Below are positions 33,655 through 42,787 of a DNA stretch of 50,342 nucleotides, piece after piece. Position 1 is the stretch's first letter. Every line of letters begins with the position of its first letter. The notes beneath the pieces are model-generated. The model saw nothing but the letters and a program-made list of their open reading frames with translations. It was not told the DNA's origin and searched no databases. The translations under genes were made by a program, and so were the position numbers. Origin of the DNA: Candidatus Poribacteria bacterium (lineage in GTDB: Bacteria; Poribacteria; WGA-4E; GCA-2687025); the NCBI GenBank assembly GCA_016866785.1, contig VGLH01000012.1:1-50342 (forward strand), written 5' to 3'.

Positions 33655-35114
33655 CAGTCTCCGAGCTCGTCATGGGGGTTCCGGGCGCAGTCGTCACGGG
33701 CGATTCTGCGCGCCTCATCATCGACCTGGTGGCGAACCACACGAAGTGCACGCCGGGGTCGGCGTTCGTCGCGATCCGTGGGGCGAGGTTCGACGGACAC
33801 GCATTCGTCTCGCAGGCGATCGCTTTCGGAGCCACGGCGTTGATCGCCGAAGAAGAACCCATCGCCCATACTGACGCCACATGGATTCGGGTCGGGGACA
33901 CGCGTCGGGCCCTGCCCCGTCTCGCGTCGACCTTCTTCGGGAATCCTGCCAACGGGCTTCGGATGGTCGGTATCACCGGAACCAACGGCAAGACCTCCAC
34001 CGCTCACTTGGTTCAGGAGCTGATCGAAGCAAGCGGAACCCCATGCGCCCGTCTCGGCACCATCGGACACGAGATCGGCGGCGAGCTTGTCGAAGCGCCG
34101 AACACCACGCCGGACGCGTTGGAGCTCAACCGACTGCTGCGCGACGCCCTGATAGCGGGCGACCGTGCCGTCGCGATGGAGGTGTCCTCGCACGCGCTCT
34201 GCACGCACCGCGTCGAGGAGGTCCTCTTCGACGCCGCGATCTGGACGAACCTGACGCAGGATCACCTCGACTTCCACAAGACGATGGAAGCCTATCGAGA
34301 CGCCAAGCTGGTTCTCCTCCGACAACTGAAGCCGGGAGCGGTCATCGCCCTGAACCGAGACGATCCGTCGTTCCCGGACTTCGCCCGGGCAGCCGTGGCA
34401 CAGCGCCACGCAAGACTGTTGTCATTCGGTCTGTCACCTGCTGCCGACGTGCGGGCGACGAACGTCCGGTCGACGCGCGAGGGCTCCCGGTTCGACCTCG
34501 AGTACGAAGAGCGGCGAGTCCCGATCCATCTCCGACTTCTGGGCGACTACAACGTGTCGAACGCCTTGGCGGCTGTCGCGGTGGGCATTGGCTTCGGGCT
34601 CGACGACGATACGTTGGCTGCGGGTGTCGAAGCCCTCGGCGCGGTTCCAGGAAGATTCGAGCCGGTTCCGAGCGAACGCCCCTTCTCAGTCGTCGTCGAC
34701 TACGCCCACACCCCCGATGCGCTGGAACGGCTGCTTCTCGCCGCGCGTTCGCTGAACCCACGCCGGCTGCTCGTGGTGTTCGGATGTGGAGGGGACCGCG
34801 ACGCGACCAAGCGTCCGATCATGGGCGAGATCGCTTCGCGCCTGGCGGACGTCGCGATTGTCACGTCGGACAACCCGAGAACCGAGGACCCGGCGGCGAT
34901 CATCGACCAGATCGTGGCAGGCATCGACGCCGACGCCTCGGCGGTCTCGATCGCAGCCCGCGAAGAAGCCATCGCCCGCGCCATCTCAATGGCACGAGAC
35001 GGCGATATTGTCGTGATTGCGGGCAAGGGACACGAGGACTACCAGATCGTCGGCACGACGAAGACGCACTTCGACGACCGAGAGGTCGCGAGACGCTACC
35101 TCGATCGCGGCTGA
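33651..35114 (+). CDS. murE: UDP-N-acetylmuramoyl-L-alanyl-D-glutamate--2,6-diaminopimelate ligase
   Basis: Cytoplasmic Mur ligase adding the third residue to the peptidoglycan stem peptide; 487 residues. The ATP loop is GITGTNGKTSTAHLVQEL. MEVSSHAL and TNLTQDHLDFHKTMEAY are Mur-ligase hallmarks. The C-terminal domain has VTSDNPRTEDP; the DNPR motif is the marker for meso-diaminopimelate rather than lysine. The N-terminal domain contains CTPGSAFVAIRGARFDGHAF. Start overlaps ftsI by 4 bp; 30 bp separate it from murF. Confidence 0.96.
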   Translation: MTVSELVMGVPGAVVTGDSARLIIDLVANHTKCTPGSAFVAIRGARFDGHAFVSQAIAFGATALIAEEEPIAHTDATWIRVGDTRRALPRLASTFFGNPANGLRMVGITGTNGKTSTAHLVQELIEASGTPCARLGTIGHEIGGELVEAPNTTPDALELNRLLRDALIAGDRAVAMEVSSHALCTHRVEEVLFDAAIWTNLTQDHLDFHKTMEAYRDAKLVLLRQLKPGAVIALNRDDPSFPDFARAAVAQRHARLLSFGLSPAADVRATNVRSTREGSRFDLEYEERRVPIHLRLLGDYNVSNALAAVAVGIGFGLDDDTLAAGVEALGAVPGRFEPVPSERPFSVVVDYAHTPDALERLLLAARSLNPRRLLVVFGCGGDRDATKRPIMGEIASRLADVAIVTSDNPRTEDPAAIIDQIVAGIDADASAVSIAAREEAIARAISMARDGDIVVIAGKGHEDYQIVGTTKTHFDDREVARRYLDRG

Positions 35115-35144
35115 GCCGGTTCGCGGCTCGCACAGGGAATCATC

Positions 35145-36512
35145 GTGAATCTCTCCGCTGAGCGTATCGCTCAAGCCACCCAGGGCGTTGTCCTCCGGGG
35201 TCCTGCGGACACCGCCTTCACGTCCGTTTCGACCGACTCCCGGACTGCCGCGCCCGGAGACCTGTTCGTCGCTCTCGCTGGCGAACGGTTCGACGGGCAC
35301 GACTACGTTGCCGACGCCGTCAGTCGGGGCTGCCGTGGCGCAGTCGTGCGGCGTGATCGTGGCATCGACCTGAACGACAGGGATGTCGTGCTGATCGGCG
35401 TCGATGACACGACCGAGGCGCTGACTCGCTGGGCGCGCGAAACGCGGCACAGCATCGCGGTTCCCGTGGTTGGCATCACCGGCAGCAACGGAAAGACGAC
35501 GACCAAGGAGTTCGCGGCAGCCATCCTGGGAACCGACACGCTCAAGGCGGAGGCGAGCTTCAACAACGTTCTGGGCGTCTCACGCACGTTGTTGAGGTTC
35601 GAGCCGCACCATCGATACGTCGTCCTGGAACTGGGCACGAACCATCCCGGGGAAATCGCGTCGCTCGTCGATCTGGCGACTCCCGACGTCGGAGTTCTTC
35701 TCAACGTCACGGCGTCGCATACGGAGTTCTTCGGCGACGAAAAGGGTGTGCTGCGCGAAAAGAGCGAGCTCCCGCTCGCGACGGATCGATCCATCCTGAA
35801 CGCAGACGACCCGCTCGTCGCCGCGCTCGTTCCACGGTGCAGGCATCCCCTGACGTTCGGCTCGTCCACTGGCGCAGATGTTCGTGGAACCGACATAACT
35901 CTCGACTCCCAGGCGATCCCATCGTTCGAGCTGAGCATCCTGGGCGGCTCGCCGATGCGTGTTCAACTCTCGACGCCCGGTTCCCACAACGTCTCGAATG
36001 CCTTGGCGGCAGCGGCGATCGGCACGCTCATGAACGTCGACGCCGATGCCATCTGCGCTCGTCTCCGCGACGCTCGCCCGCCCAAGATGCGGATGGAGCG
36101 CGTCGAGGTGCGCGGCGTCGTGGTCTACAACGACGCCTACAACGCCAACCCCGCGTCCGTGCGGGCCGCGTGGGCGTTCATGCGGGCTCTCGGCGCGTCC
36201 GGTCGGAAGTGGATCGTGCTCGGCGAAATGCTCGAACTGGGCGAGGAATCGCCCTCGTTGCACGAGCGCGTCGCGTCTGAGTTGACTCCCGATGCCTGCG
36301 ACGTGTTCGTGCCGATGGGTCCCCATGCCGATGCGATGGCACAGGCTGCGCACGGGTCGAGAATACACGCCATTCTGCGCTGCTCTTCGTCGGAAGACGT
36401 TGCCTCCGCCATCCAGGACGGGACGGAACCGGGAGACGTGGTGCTGCTCAAAGCGTCGCGCGGTGTGAAGCTGGAGTCGATTCTGCAGTCGCTGACAGCC
36501 CAGGAGAGATGA
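35145..36512 (+). CDS. murF: UDP-N-acetylmuramoyl-tripeptide--D-alanyl-D-alanine ligase
   Basis: Adds D-Ala-D-Ala to the UDP-MurNAc tripeptide; 455 residues. The nucleotide loop is GITGSNGKTTTKEFAAAIL. Other hallmarks are ELGTNHPGEIASLVDLATPDVGVLLNV, GSHNVSNALAAAAIG and NDAYNANPASVRAAW. The start is a GTG at 35145 with AGGGA 6 bases upstream. The D-Ala-D-Ala ligase gene (ddl), often found in dcw clusters, is not in this window. mraY begins 4 bp after its stop. Confidence 0.95.
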   Translation: MNLSAERIAQATQGVVLRGPADTAFTSVSTDSRTAAPGDLFVALAGERFDGHDYVADAVSRGCRGAVVRRDRGIDLNDRDVVLIGVDDTTEALTRWARETRHSIAVPVVGITGSNGKTTTKEFAAAILGTDTLKAEASFNNVLGVSRTLLRFEPHHRYVVLELGTNHPGEIASLVDLATPDVGVLLNVTASHTEFFGDEKGVLREKSELPLATDRSILNADDPLVAALVPRCRHPLTFGSSTGADVRGTDITLDSQAIPSFELSILGGSPMRVQLSTPGSHNVSNALAAAAIGTLMNVDADAICARLRDARPPKMRMERVEVRGVVVYNDAYNANPASVRAAWAFMRALGASGRKWIVLGEMLELGEESPSLHERVASELTPDACDVFVPMGPHADAMAQAAHGSRIHAILRCSSSEDVASAIQDGTEPGDVVLLKASRGVKLESILQSLTAQER

Positions 36513-36516
36513 TCGC

Positions 36517-37614
36517 GTGCTCTATTTTCTGCTGTACGAGCAACTGCAACCATTCGTGTCTGCGTTCCGCCTGTTCCAGTACATCACGTTTCGGGCTGTC
36601 TATGCGACAATCCTGTCGTTCCTACTGGTGCTGCTGCTGGGACCGGCGACAATCCGCTGGCTGCAGAAGCTCAAATTCGGGCAGTACATCCGGCGCGAGG
36701 GACCCGAGTCGCACTACTCGAAACAGGGCACGCCGACCATGGGCGGCTTGCTCATCGCGGGAGCCTGGTTGGCGAGCACGGTTCTGTGGGCCCGATTGAG
36801 CAATCCATTCATCCACATGGCGCTGTTCGCTGTCGTCTGGTTTGGGACGATTGGGTTCCTTGACGACTGGTCGAAGATCAAGAAGAAGCAATCGCTCGGA
36901 CTGACCGGGAAAGCGAAGCTGGCTCTACAGTTCGTCGGGGCAGCCGTAATCGCCATCTACATGACTGAGGTGGGCTCAGGCACGATGTCGTCGCCGACGA
37001 CGCTGGCGGTGCCGTTCTTCAAGACGGTCCATCCAGAACTGCCCGTCTGGATCTATGTGCCGTTCGCGATGATCGCCATCGTCGGGTCGGCGAACGCGGT
37101 CAATCTGACGGACGGACTCGACGGTCTTGCCATCACGTGCTCCATATTCGTGGTCGGGACGTTGGCGATCCTCGCCTACCTCACGAGTCACCTCGACGTC
37201 GCGACCTACCTGGCGATTCCTCACAACGCGGACTCCGGGGAGTTGGTCATCTTCGGGACGGCGCTTGTAGGAGCCGGGCTCGGGTTCCTCTGGTGGAACT
37301 GCTACCCAGCCCAGGTCTTCATGGGAGACACGGGTTCCATGGCGATCGGCGGGGCGATCGGCACGATGGCGGTGGCGATCAAGCAAGAGCTGCTGCTCGT
37401 CATCATGGGCGGCATCTTCGTCGCCGAAGCCGTCTCCGTGATCGCGCAAGTCCTCTACTTCAAGCGCACGGGCGGCAAACGCCTGCTCCGCATGTCGCCG
37501 CTGCATCACCACTTCGAAAAGGGCGGTATGCCCGAACCCAAGGTGACGGTCCGGTTTTGGATCGTCGCAGCGCTGTTGCTCCTGGTCGCCGTCAGCACGC
37601 TCAAACTGCGCTAG
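36517..37614 (+). CDS. mraY: Phospho-N-acetylmuramoyl-pentapeptide-transferase
   Basis: Integral membrane enzyme transferring phospho-MurNAc-pentapeptide to undecaprenyl phosphate, making lipid I; 365 residues with about ten hydrophobic segments. Diagnostic motifs are GTPTMGGLLI, FLDDWSKIKKK, AVNLTDGLDGLAI (catalytic aspartates), FMGDTGSMAIGGAIG and the periplasm-facing HHHFEKGGMPE. The GTG start at 36517 has AGGAG 10 bases upstream inside the murF end. Canonical position between murF and murD. Confidence 0.96.
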   Translation: MLYFLLYEQLQPFVSAFRLFQYITFRAVYATILSFLLVLLLGPATIRWLQKLKFGQYIRREGPESHYSKQGTPTMGGLLIAGAWLASTVLWARLSNPFIHMALFAVVWFGTIGFLDDWSKIKKKQSLGLTGKAKLALQFVGAAVIAIYMTEVGSGTMSSPTTLAVPFFKTVHPELPVWIYVPFAMIAIVGSANAVNLTDGLDGLAITCSIFVVGTLAILAYLTSHLDVATYLAIPHNADSGELVIFGTALVGAGLGFLWWNCYPAQVFMGDTGSMAIGGAIGTMAVAIKQELLLVIMGGIFVAEAVSVIAQVLYFKRTGGKRLLRMSPLHHHFEKGGMPEPKVTVRFWIVAALLLLVAVSTLKLR

Positions 37615-37631
37615 CCCAGGTCATCGCACCC

Positions 37632-39050
37632 ATGCCACTGCACGTCCTGAAGCCGCACGACATGTCGGATCGCTCGCGGTTCGCCGGGCTCCGGGTTCTC
37701 GTCGTCGGGCTCGGGCGGGTGAGTGGCGTCGCGGCGGTTCAGGTGTTGTCGCGTCTGGGAGCAGCCGTCGTCGCGAACGATGTCCGCCCCGAAGTCGAGC
37801 TGGGAACCGAGCTCCAGTTGTTGTCCGATGATCCCGCCACTCGCGGCGTTCGCGGAGTGTACGGAAGCCATCCTCTCGAGTTGGTGGAGAACACGCAGCT
37901 CGTCGTCATGTCACCAGGCGTGCCGTACGACCTGCCCATGCTGCGGGCGGCTCGCGACGCGGGAATCCCGACGATCGGCGAGCTCGAACTGGCGTACCGG
38001 CTCACATCGGCTCCATTTGTCGCGATCACGGGAACCAAGGGGAAATCCACGACGACGACTCTCATCGGACACGCGCTCAGCGACGGTTTGAGCTCTCAGG
38101 TGCGCGTCGCGGGGAACATCGGCATCGCTCTGTGCGCCGAAGCGATGGAAAGCCGCGCGGACGACACAATCGTCGCCGAAGTGAGCAGCTTCCAGCTCGA
38201 GAGCATCGAGACGTTCCGACCGTCCGTCGCCGTCGTGTTGAACATCAGCGCAGACCACTTGGATCGCCACGCATCGATGGGCGAATACGTCGCTGCGAAG
38301 GCGCGGATCACGGAGAACCAGCGCCCAGACGATCTGATCGTCGCGAATGCCGACGATCCCGTGGCGATGCGTATCGCGGCATCCAGCGCCGGACGCCGCA
38401 TCGCGTTCGGCGTGAAACACGGCGAACCGACTTGCGCGACACTCGACGGTCACTTGCTGATATGGCGAGAGGGCGGGACGGAAACCGTCGTGGCTTCAGT
38501 GGCTGACATCGGCGTTCCCGGCAAGCACAACGTGCTGAACGCGTTGGCGACGATTGCCACGACGATGCCGCTGGGCGTCGATTCCGAGGCAGTTCGCGGC
38601 GTGCTACGCCGGTTCCGAGGCATCCCTCACGCCTACGCGTTGGTGGGCGAGATACACGGCGTCCGCTACATCAACGATTCGAAGGCGACGAATATCGCAG
38701 CGGTTCGCGCCGCGTTCGATGCGACAGACTGCGAAAATGGGCGTATCGTCGCGATCATGGGCGGCGTAGACAAAGGCAACGACTATGGTCTCCTGTTGCA
38801 GCCCGTCAAAGACCGAGCGCGCCATCTAGTTCTTCTGGGCAAGGACACGTCTCGGCTGGCAGAGTCGTTCTCGGGAGTCGTTCCACTCAGCACAGCTTCG
38901 ACGATGCACGAGGCGGTTCAGATCGCATCGCGCGTCGCTCTCGCCGGGGACACGGTCCTCATGTCTCCCGGACACGCGAGCTTCGACTTGTTCGCGAACT
39001 GGAAGGAACGCGGGGATGCGTTTGAGCAAGCCGTCCGAGAACTGGGTTGA
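37632..39050 (+). CDS. murD: UDP-N-acetylmuramoyl-L-alanine--D-glutamate ligase
   Basis: Adds D-glutamate to UDP-MurNAc-L-alanine; 472 residues from the ATG at 37632. An ATG at 37662 is possible and begins closer to the conserved FAGLRVLVVGLGRVSG. The ATP loop is ITGTKGKSTTTTLIGHAL. VAEVSSFQLESIETFRP, NISADHLDRHASMGEYVAAK and YINDSKATNIAAVRAAF are MurD-specific. The first glycine-rich loop reads GLGRVSG rather than the common GLG-x-SG. The reading frame is open far upstream through mraY, but that part is not coding. Its last 35 bp overlap ftsW. Confidence 0.95.
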   Translation: MPLHVLKPHDMSDRSRFAGLRVLVVGLGRVSGVAAVQVLSRLGAAVVANDVRPEVELGTELQLLSDDPATRGVRGVYGSHPLELVENTQLVVMSPGVPYDLPMLRAARDAGIPTIGELELAYRLTSAPFVAITGTKGKSTTTTLIGHALSDGLSSQVRVAGNIGIALCAEAMESRADDTIVAEVSSFQLESIETFRPSVAVVLNISADHLDRHASMGEYVAAKARITENQRPDDLIVANADDPVAMRIAASSAGRRIAFGVKHGEPTCATLDGHLLIWREGGTETVVASVADIGVPGKHNVLNALATIATTMPLGVDSEAVRGVLRRFRGIPHAYALVGEIHGVRYINDSKATNIAAVRAAFDATDCENGRIVAIMGGVDKGNDYGLLLQPVKDRARHLVLLGKDTSRLAESFSGVVPLSTASTMHEAVQIASRVALAGDTVLMSPGHASFDLFANWKERGDAFEQAVRELG

Positions 39051-40254
39051 CGAAGGCGCGCGGCAGTCGTTCCGGGCTGCCAGGGAGACGCTGGCGGAAG
39101 AGCGCGCGCCGCGTCTTCGCCAGGCGCGTCTGCCGCTCTGGCTGCAGGTGGACCCGTTCCTCGCGTTTTGTATCGTCAGTTTGACGGCAATCGGCTTGGT
39201 CATGGTGTACAGCTCGAGCGCCGCCATGTCCGCGGATCGTGCTGGGTCCACCATCAACTACTTCCGCATCCAACTGATCGCCGCAGCGCTCGGCGCAATC
39301 GGCGGCGTCGTGGCGATGCGCGTGCCGATGACCTTCTTCTCCCGAAACGCCAAGCCGATCCTCCTGGCGTCCCTCATCGGCTTGATCCTGGTGTTTGTGC
39401 CGGGCATCTCGTCAAGCAAAGGAGGTTTCCATCGGTGGATACGGCTGTTCATCTTCCCGTTCCAGCCGGTCGAGATCGCCAAGATCGCGCTCATCATCTA
39501 TGTGGCGCGGTTCCTGAGCTCCGGCAACAAGAGCGTGCGGAGCCTTTTCCAAGGCGTGTTGCCGAACGTGATCGTCATGCTCGTCGTCGTGGGGCTCCTG
39601 ATCCTCCAGCCGGACTTCGGATCGGCGGTGCTCATCTGCGCTGTGGTCTTCACGATGCTGCTCGCGGGTGGCGCTCGCGTGTCGCACGTCGTTCTGCTGG
39701 GCATTCTGGCGGCGATACCGGCGTACCTGCTCATCGTTTCGGACAGCTACCGGTTCCAGCGCGTCACGTCGTTCGTGAAGTGGATCGGGGGAACCGCTCC
39801 GACGCCAGACGACAAGGGCTATCAGATTTGGCAGTCGTATAACGCACTGAGCGCCGGTGGTCTGTGGGGAACCGGTCTGGGCGAAGGCATCTACAAGCTG
39901 TTCTACCTGCCTGCGCCCCATACGGACTTCATCTTCGCGGTCATCGGCGAAGAGCTCGGGTTCATCGGCGGAGCGGCGGTCATTGCGCTCTTCGCAGCGC
40001 TCGCGACGCGCGGTGTCATGATCTCGTACCGGGTCCGCGATCCGTTCATGCAGATGCTCGCGTTCGGCGTGACGATCCTGCTGTGCCTTCAGGCGATTGT
40101 GAACATCGGCATGGTGCTGGGTCTCCTGCCGACGAAGGGCTTCACGCTGCCGTTCATCAGCTATGGCGGGTCGTCGCTCATGATGACGCTCATCGCAGCC
40201 GGCATGCTGCTCAATGTGTCGCGCTACGCCCAACCCGACGAGGCGGAACGATGA
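39016..40254 (+). CDS. ftsW: Peptidoglycan glycosyltransferase FtsW
   Basis: SEDS-family septal glycan polymerase, 412 residues with about ten membrane segments after a 45-residue basic cytoplasmic N-terminus. Diagnostic segments are GLVMVYSSSAAM, KGGFHRWIRLFIFPFQPVEIAKIALI, LLILQPDFGSAVLI, LGEGIYKLFYLPAPHTDFIFAVIGEELGF and GFTLPFISYGGSSLMM. The start ATG at 39016 has AAGGA 8 bases upstream inside murD, which it overlaps by 35 bp. It ends with an ATGA overlap with murG. Partner of FtsI, activated by FtsQLB. Confidence 0.96.
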   Translation: MRLSKPSENWVDEGARQSFRAARETLAEERAPRLRQARLPLWLQVDPFLAFCIVSLTAIGLVMVYSSSAAMSADRAGSTINYFRIQLIAAALGAIGGVVAMRVPMTFFSRNAKPILLASLIGLILVFVPGISSSKGGFHRWIRLFIFPFQPVEIAKIALIIYVARFLSSGNKSVRSLFQGVLPNVIVMLVVVGLLILQPDFGSAVLICAVVFTMLLAGGARVSHVVLLGILAAIPAYLLIVSDSYRFQRVTSFVKWIGGTAPTPDDKGYQIWQSYNALSAGGLWGTGLGEGIYKLFYLPAPHTDFIFAVIGEELGFIGGAAVIALFAALATRGVMISYRVRDPFMQMLAFGVTILLCLQAIVNIGMVLGLLPTKGFTLPFISYGGSSLMMTLIAAGMLLNVSRYAQPDEAER

Positions 40255-41369
40255 AGCGCGTCTTGTTCGCGGCTGGAGGAACGGGGGGTCACGTGCTCCC
40301 TGCTATCACGGTCGCCAATGAACTCCGATCCCGGGACCTGGGCATCGACATCGCCTTCGTCGGGAGCAGATCGCGGATCGAGGCTCAGATGGTGCCGGAT
40401 GCCGGATATCGATTCATTTCGGTTGCCGCCGCCGGTTTCCCCGGTCGTCTCAGCGTGCGATGGATTCCTGCGCTCGCGACCCTGGGTCGCTCGTTGGTGC
40501 AGGTCCGAAGCGTCCTGCGGCGTGAGAACCCCGCAGCGGTCTTCGGCACGGGAGGCTTCGTCTGCGGACCGCTCCTGGCGATGGCGGCGCGACAGGGCAT
40601 ACCCACGATCATCCACGAATCGAACACATTGGCTGGGAAGACCAACCGCTGGCTGGGAAAGTCGATGACGGAGGTCCACGTCGGTTTCCCAGATGCGGTC
40701 GCCGGATTCGGATCGTCGAAGGCGCGCGTGAGCGGGAACCCGATCCGTCCCGATATCCTCGGCGTTGCTCACCGAAGGCGTGAGCGGCAAGGACGGAACG
40801 AAGTGCGCACACTCGTCGTCCTCGGCGGCAGCCAGGGTTCTCGACAGATCAATGACGCGATCGTGTCCTCGCTGCCTGAACTGCGGCGGATGTCGGTGCG
40901 GATCGTCCATCAGACCGGACACGGCGACCATTCGGCGATTCAGGAAGCCTACAAGCAGTCGCTGAATGACGACCCCGTTTCCGAAGACGTGGGCGCGCTC
41001 TGCGCGACGCACGATGTCCGTGTCGAAGCCTTCATCACGGACATGGCGGCGGTCTACGCCGAAGCCGATTTGGTCGTGTGCCGCGCGGGGGCGATGACGG
41101 TATCTGAGCTGGCTGTGTGCGGCGTCCCGGCTGTCTTCGTGCCGCTGCCCGGTTCCCAGGATCAGCCCAGGAACGCGGCAGCGGCAGCCAGAGCGGGAGC
41201 CGGGGTCGTCATGGAGTCATCGCCGCTGGATGCGCAGGCGCTCGCGCGGACGATCACGTCGCTCCTGACGGACGACGCGAGGTTGGGTGCGATGTCCGCG
41301 GCATGGGGTTCCATTGCCAGACCCGATGCAACGCGAGTCCTGGCGGACGCCATCGAGAGATACCTGTAG
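40251..41369 (+). CDS. murG: UDP-GlcNAc:undecaprenyl-PP-MurNAc-pentapeptide GlcNAc transferase
   Basis: Inner-leaflet membrane-associated GT-B glycosyltransferase making lipid II; 372 residues. The protein opens MKRVLFAAGGTGGHVLPAIT, the MurG glycine loop. GTGGFVCGPLLAMAA, HESNTLAGKTNRWLGK, VLGGSQGSRQINDAI and CRAGAMTVSELAVCGVPAVFVPLPGSQDQPRNA follow. The ATG at 40251 overlaps the ftsW stop by 4 bp and has GAGG 7 bases upstream. The frame is open further upstream within ftsW, but this is not coding. murC begins 26 bp downstream. Confidence 0.96.
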   Translation: MKRVLFAAGGTGGHVLPAITVANELRSRDLGIDIAFVGSRSRIEAQMVPDAGYRFISVAAAGFPGRLSVRWIPALATLGRSLVQVRSVLRRENPAAVFGTGGFVCGPLLAMAARQGIPTIIHESNTLAGKTNRWLGKSMTEVHVGFPDAVAGFGSSKARVSGNPIRPDILGVAHRRRERQGRNEVRTLVVLGGSQGSRQINDAIVSSLPELRRMSVRIVHQTGHGDHSAIQEAYKQSLNDDPVSEDVGALCATHDVRVEAFITDMAAVYAEADLVVCRAGAMTVSELAVCGVPAVFVPLPGSQDQPRNAAAAARAGAGVVMESSPLDAQALARTITSLLTDDARLGAMSAAWGSIARPDATRVLADAIERYL

Positions 41370-41395
41370 CGCTGACCGCGAGTTGGGGGGCTGAG

Positions 41396-42787
41396 ATGTT
41401 CGGCAAGACGCGCACCATCCACTTCATCGGCATCGGCGGCTCCGGCATGTGCGGCATCGCTGAAATACTCATGACGCACGGCATGGCGGTCAGCGGATCC
41501 GATCTCGCCGACGGCGAGAACACGAGTCGATTGCGCAGCCTGGGAGCGGCTGTGGCAATCGGGCATCGCGCCGAGAACCTGGGCAGCGCGGACGTCGTCG
41601 TCGTCTCCTCAGCGGTGCCCGAATCCAACCCGGAGATCGTCGAAGCTCGTCGGCGGAAGATACCCGTGATCGCCCGCGCCGAGATGCTGGCTGAGCTGAT
41701 GAAGCTCAAGTATTCGATCGCTGTCGGAGGAACCCACGGCAAGACAACGACGACTGCCCTCGTCGGCACGGTTCTCGAGCATGCAGGGCTAGACCCGACG
41801 GTGATCGACGGCGGACGGCTTGTGCACCTCGACTCCGGCGCGCGAGCCGGAAAGAGCGAACTGATGGTCGTCGAAGCTGACGAAGCCTATGGCAGCATCA
41901 AGCGCTTCGACCCCACAATCGCGGTCGTTACCTCGGTCGACGCGGACCACCTCGACTACTACAGGAACATCGACGAAATCCGCCAAGTGTTCCTCGACTT
42001 CGTGAACCGGGTGCCGTTCTATGGGATGTCGGTCCTGTGCCTCGACCAGGAGAACATCCAGGCGCTGATCCCCCAGGTTCAACGGCGCTTCATGACCTAC
42101 GGCATCGCGACCAACGCCGATGTGACCGCGTCGGACCTCATGTTCAACGGCGTCAACACCCAGTTCATCGCCCGCTACCGGGACAACGTGTTGGGCAAGG
42201 TGAGGACGCACCTGCCCGGTGAGCACAACGTGCTGAACTCGCTCGCAGCGATCAGCGTTGGGCTCGAAATGGGAGTGCCGTTCACGACGATGGCGGACGC
42301 GTTGGGCGCGTTCCAGGGAGTGCGCCGTCGCTTCGAGGTGGTCGGCGAAGCGCAAGGCGTTCTGATCGTCGACGACTACGCCCACAACCCCGCGAAGCTT
42401 CGCGCGGCGTTTGCAGCGGCGCGAGCCGGCTACCCGGAGCGTCGGCTGGTGGTCGTCTTTCAACCGCATCGTTACCATCGCGTTCACCATCTGTCCGCTG
42501 AGTTCGCGCGTTCGTTCTATCAGGCGGACGTCGTCTACGTCACCGAAATCTACGGAGCTGGCGAGGAACCCATCGAGGGCGTCAGCGGAGAAGGACTGGT
42601 GGCGGCGATCCGTGAACACGGTCATCGTTGCGTCATTTCAGCATCGTCAAGGCCGCAACTAATCGAAGACCTCAAGCGCGAGGTCGCTCCGGGCGACACG
42701 GTCATGACGGTCGGAGCAGGCGATGTGTGGAAGGTAGGCGCCGAGTTCTTGCAGTGGTTGAACGCCGAGGAAACCGCCCTTGAGTGA
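41396..42787 (+). CDS. murC: UDP-N-acetylmuramate--L-alanine ligase
   Basis: First Mur ligase, joining L-alanine to UDP-MurNAc; 463 residues. The N-terminus TIHFIGIGGSGMCGIAEILMTHG is the UDP-binding loop. The ATP loop is VGGTHGKTTTTALVGTVLEH. EADEAYGSIKRFDPTIAVVTSVDADHLDYY, PGEHNVLNSLAAISVG and VDDYAHNPAKLRAAF with VFQPHRYHRV are MurC markers. The ATG at 41396 has GGGGGG 5 bases upstream. The end overlaps the murB start by 8 bp. Confidence 0.96.
   Translation: MFGKTRTIHFIGIGGSGMCGIAEILMTHGMAVSGSDLADGENTSRLRSLGAAVAIGHRAENLGSADVVVVSSAVPESNPEIVEARRRKIPVIARAEMLAELMKLKYSIAVGGTHGKTTTTALVGTVLEHAGLDPTVIDGGRLVHLDSGARAGKSELMVVEADEAYGSIKRFDPTIAVVTSVDADHLDYYRNIDEIRQVFLDFVNRVPFYGMSVLCLDQENIQALIPQVQRRFMTYGIATNADVTASDLMFNGVNTQFIARYRDNVLGKVRTHLPGEHNVLNSLAAISVGLEMGVPFTTMADALGAFQGVRRRFEVVGEAQGVLIVDDYAHNPAKLRAAFAAARAGYPERRLVVVFQPHRYHRVHHLSAEFARSFYQADVVYVTEIYGAGEEPIEGVSGEGLVAAIREHGHRCVISASSRPQLIEDLKREVAPGDTVMTVGAGDVWKVGAEFLQWLNAEETALE

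Noticed and set aside
37137-37631. Upstream extension of murD through mraY
   Set aside because: This is an open frame caused by GC-rich sequence. mraY is clearly coded in another frame, and MurD homology starts after 37632.
39864-40250. Upstream extension of murG into ftsW
   Set aside because: FtsW signature sequence (including PFISYGGSS) is coded here. MurG begins at the ATG at 40251 with MKRVLFAAGGTGGH.
41117-41395. Upstream extension of murC into murG
   Set aside because: The region codes the murG C-terminus. MurC begins with MFGKTRTIHFIGIGGSG at 41396, behind a good ribosome-binding site.
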